Below are positions 14,999-17,563 of a stretch of 17,563 bases of DNA, one piece after another (position 1 is the first letter of the stretch; each line of letters starts with the position of its first letter). The notes below the pieces were generated by a model, which was given only the letters and a program-made list of their open reading frames with translations, was not told the DNA's origin and did not search any database. Source of the DNA: an uncultured Blautia sp. (GTDB taxonomy: Bacteria; Bacillota; Clostridia; Lachnospirales; Lachnospiraceae); NCBI RefSeq assembly GCF_937880195.1, contig NZ_CALFLA010000016.1, positions 1 to 17,563 on the forward strand. The letters are read 5' to 3'. The translations under genes and the position numbers were made by a program.

Positions 14999-17392
14999 AT
15001 GAAAGATATTTATAAGGTACAGACCCGTCCAGTAGCGCTGGAGGCTAATATGGTGATCGGTGAAAAATACAGAATCACCATGCTGACAGAGGGTCTGATT
15101 CGATTGGAATACAGTGAGGATGGTATCTTTGAAGATCGGGCTACACAGATGGCGTTTTTCAGAGATTTTCCAGAGACAAATTACAGACTTCTGCACATGG
15201 AGGACAGAATTGAAATTCATACCTCTCGCATTCATCTGATCTATAATGAAAAAGAATTTTCGAGTCATGGACTGAGTATTCAGGTAAAAGGAAATCTGAG
15301 CGCTTACCATAGTATCTGGCATTATGGAGAAGAAATTCACGACCTGAAAGGTACAGCCAGAACTCTGGATATGGTGGATGGAGAGACAGAATTGGAGCAC
15401 GGTGTAGTGTCGGAGTTTGGTTATTCTCTTCTGGACGACAGCAAATCACAGATTTTGCTAGAAGATGGATGGATTGAGCCTCGGAAGAAAGGAATTCAGG
15501 ATTTATATTTCTGGGGATATGGACACGATTACAAAGAGGCCCTTCATGACTTTTACTATCTCTGTGGAAAGTCTCCCATGCTGCCCAGATATGCATTGGG
15601 AAACTGGTGGAGTCGTTACTATAAATACACAGAAGACAGTTACCTGGAGTTGATGAAGAAATTTGAAGAAAAAAATCTTCCGTTTACAGTAGCTGTCATC
15701 GATATGGACTGGCATATGGTAGATATTGATCCCAAGTATGGAAGCGGATGGACTGGTTATACTTGGAACAAAGAATTATTTCCAGATCCTGCCAGATTCT
15801 TGAAAAAGCTTCATGATCGGGGAATGAAAGTGACATTAAATGTGCATCCTGCAGACGGTGTGAGAGCCCATGAAGAGATGTATCGACAGATGGCAGAAAC
15901 CATGGGCGTAGATTATGAGCAAGAGGATCCGGTTAGCTGTGATCCGGCGGATCCCAAATTCCTTGAAGCATATTTTGAATATCTGCATCACCCCAGAGAA
16001 AAAGAAGGTGTGGATTTCTGGTGGATTGACTGGCAGCAGGGGAATAATACAAAAATCGAAGGACTGGATCCTTTATGGATTTTTAACCATTTCCATTTTC
16101 TGGACAGCAAAAGAGAAGGAAAAAGACCCCTTACCTTTTCCAGATATGCTGGTCCGGGAAGTCACCGATATCCGATTGGATTTTCCGGAGATACGCATAC
16201 CACATGGGATTCTCTGAAATTTCAGCCGTATTTCACAGCGACAGCTTCGAATATAGGTTACGGCTGGTGGAGTCATGATATCGGCGGTCATATGCTGGGT
16301 TATAAGAACGATGAGATGACAGCCAGATGGACCCAGTATGGAATCTATTCTCCGATTATGCGTCTGCATAGCTCTTGTAGTGAATTTAATGGCAAGGAGC
16401 CATGGAGATTTAAAAAAGAAACAGATGACGCTATGTCAGAAGCACTGAGAGAGCGTCATCGGATGATGCCGTATCTGTACACGATGAATTATAAGAGCTA
16501 TATGGAAGATCGTCCCTTAGTCGTACCGATGTATTATGAATATCCGGAAGAGAGGCGTGCCTATGAAGTAAAAAATCAGTATTTCTTCGGTGAGAATATG
16601 GTGGTGGCACCTATTACTTCTCCAAGAATCAAAGGTTTGAACGTGGCAAAGGTGAAGACTTGGATACCGGAAGGAAACTGGTATGATTTGCATACGGGAT
16701 TGAAGTATTCAGGCGGAAGAATGATGGATTTGTACAGAACGCTGGACAGTATTCCTGTATTGGTAAAAGAAGGAAGTATTCTGCCGTTCACCGATGAAAT
16801 CAGCGGTGTACAAACAGTGAAAAATCCGGATTCCCTGAGAATCAAAGTTTTTGCAGGGAAAGAAGGAAACTTCTCTCTGTATGAGGATGACAATGAGACC
16901 TGCCGATATCAGGAAGGAATTTGCGCTGTCACAGAGATAAACTATACGGAAGGAGAGCAGTCTGTATTAACCATTGCTCCGGCAACAGGAGAGACGTCCG
17001 TACTTCCGGAAAAGAGAACATATACAATAGAAATGACAGGATATGCGAAGGAAGCGTGTCAGCAGGCACAGGCGCTGGTAAATGGGAAAGAAATAAATGC
17101 AGAATTTACTTATGCGGAAGAAAAACAGGCAGTGGTAATTTCACTTCCTCAGGTGGCTGTTTTAGATGAGGTTCAAATTGTACTGTCCGGTCATTTGATC
17201 AGCGGTGAAAAGCAGGTTGCCAGAAGATGCTTTGAATTTTTAAATCAGGCGGAAATTGGCTTTGTACTGAAGGATGAGATTTATCAGATTCTGATGTCTG
17301 GTAAAAATCTTGCTGTTATCAGTACGGAACTTTCTTCCATGAACCTGGATCACGATTTGTATGGAGCATTGATGGAAATTTTGACGGCATAG
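14999..17392 (+). CDS. Glycoside hydrolase family 31 enzyme
   Basis: This is a 797-residue cytoplasmic GH31 retaining exo-alpha-glycosidase without a signal peptide. An N-terminal beta-sandwich (about 1-190) precedes the (beta/alpha)8 barrel. The nucleophile is Asp344 in DFWWIDWQQG, and the acid/base is Asp398 in FSGDTHTTW. Sugar-contacting positions include Asp235/Asp237 in VIDMDWH, His426-Asp427 in GWWSHDIGGH, and Arg455/His457. A C-terminal beta domain (DUF5110-like, about 600-680) follows, then a tail of about 65 residues after 730 that looks helical. The WWIDWQQG form differs from the classic FWNDMNEP alpha-glucosidases, so glucosidase should not be assumed; alpha-xylosidase, alpha-galactosidase, alpha-N-acetylgalactosaminidase or transglycosylase activity are all possible in this family. 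AAGGAG is 10 bases upstream of the ATG. It is the last gene of the LacI-controlled operon and should process the imported sugar. Confidence 0.94.
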   Translation: MKDIYKVQTRPVALEANMVIGEKYRITMLTEGLIRLEYSEDGIFEDRATQMAFFRDFPETNYRLLHMEDRIEIHTSRIHLIYNEKEFSSHGLSIQVKGNLSAYHSIWHYGEEIHDLKGTARTLDMVDGETELEHGVVSEFGYSLLDDSKSQILLEDGWIEPRKKGIQDLYFWGYGHDYKEALHDFYYLCGKSPMLPRYALGNWWSRYYKYTEDSYLELMKKFEEKNLPFTVAVIDMDWHMVDIDPKYGSGWTGYTWNKELFPDPARFLKKLHDRGMKVTLNVHPADGVRAHEEMYRQMAETMGVDYEQEDPVSCDPADPKFLEAYFEYLHHPREKEGVDFWWIDWQQGNNTKIEGLDPLWIFNHFHFLDSKREGKRPLTFSRYAGPGSHRYPIGFSGDTHTTWDSLKFQPYFTATASNIGYGWWSHDIGGHMLGYKNDEMTARWTQYGIYSPIMRLHSSCSEFNGKEPWRFKKETDDAMSEALRERHRMMPYLYTMNYKSYMEDRPLVVPMYYEYPEERRAYEVKNQYFFGENMVVAPITSPRIKGLNVAKVKTWIPEGNWYDLHTGLKYSGGRMMDLYRTLDSIPVLVKEGSILPFTDEISGVQTVKNPDSLRIKVFAGKEGNFSLYEDDNETCRYQEGICAVTEINYTEGEQSVLTIAPATGETSVLPEKRTYTIEMTGYAKEACQQAQALVNGKEINAEFTYAEEKQAVVISLPQVAVLDEVQIVLSGHLISGEKQVARRCFEFLNQAEIGFVLKDEIYQILMSGKNLAVISTELSSMNLDHDLYGALMEILTA

Positions 17393-17400
17393 GATAAAGC

Positions 17401-17446
17401 GCAGTTGTAAAAACAGATAAAAATCTGTTTTTATAACTGCTTTTTT
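17401..17446 (+). terminator. Rho-independent terminator after the GH31 gene
   Basis: An 18-bp inverted repeat (17401-17418 with 17423-17440, one G-T wobble) with an AAAA loop is followed directly by six T. It begins 8 bases after the GH31 stop and closes the second transport operon. Confidence 0.9.
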
Positions 17447-17563
17447 CTTCATAGAAAATTACGATTTTGAGAGAGGTAAATTATTTAAGAAATAATCCAT
17501 ATCTCCAAATTCATCTTCACTCATATACCTTTACATGGAAAAAGTCTATAGAAAAATGAGGAG
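17447..17563. other. Non-coding right edge, no supported gene
   Basis: These 117 AT-rich bases hold only very short open frames: a 21-codon minus-strand frame with a poor ribosome site, and a plus-strand frame from 17534 running off the edge with no ribosome site. The final GAGGAG could be the ribosome binding site of a gene starting just outside the window. Confidence 0.4.

Noticed and set aside
17465..17530. 21-codon minus-strand frame beginning MSEDEFGDMD
   Set aside because: It is too short, has a ribosome site only 3 bases from the ATG, and resembles no family I know.

Overview
The window looks like a carbohydrate-utilisation locus from a low-GC Gram-positive gut anaerobe, most likely a Clostridia member close to Lachnospiraceae. 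This rests on the AT-rich sequence, strong AGGAGG-type ribosome binding sites, lipoprotein-type solute-binding proteins, a YesM/YesN-type two-component pair and the gene content. The species is not identifiable from the sequence alone.

Layout, left to right. (1) Positions 38-4802 (+): a promoter, a lipoprotein solute-binding protein without its own permeases, a YesM-type sensor kinase, a YesN-type AraC-family response regulator, and a terminator. (2) Positions 4810-10514 (+): a second solute-binding protein, two CUT1 ABC permeases and a GH95 glycosidase, ending at a terminator that also serves the converging gene. (3) Positions 10598-11702 (-): a LacI-family repressor and its promoter. (4) Positions 11787-17446 (+): a sigma-A promoter with a LacI-type operator at the predicted transcription start, a third solute-binding protein, two more CUT1 permeases, a GH31 glycosidase and a strong terminator. 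The last ~115 bases hold no gene I can support.

The locus is therefore two parallel modules, each made of a binding protein, two permeases and one cytoplasmic exo-glycosidase. The first sits behind a two-component system and the second behind a LacI repressor. Neither module has an ABC ATPase, so both probably share one encoded elsewhere (MsmK/UgpC type). Neither glycosidase has a signal peptide, so oligosaccharides are expected to be imported intact and trimmed inside the cell. GH95 removes alpha-L-fucose or alpha-L-galactose; the GH31 enzyme removes an alpha-linked sugar that I cannot specify. Fucosylated or L-galactosylated plant side chains (xyloglucan, xylan) or host glycans are plausible substrates, but this is inference.

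Main points for a second look: the orphan binding protein fused into the sensor operon (a possible three-component sensor), a Thr in place of the usual fucosidase His in the GH95 active site, a clean operator overlapping the start of the LacI-controlled operon, and a perfect 10-bp hairpin inside the first permease gene. I see no RNA genes, CRISPR array or intact mobile element.
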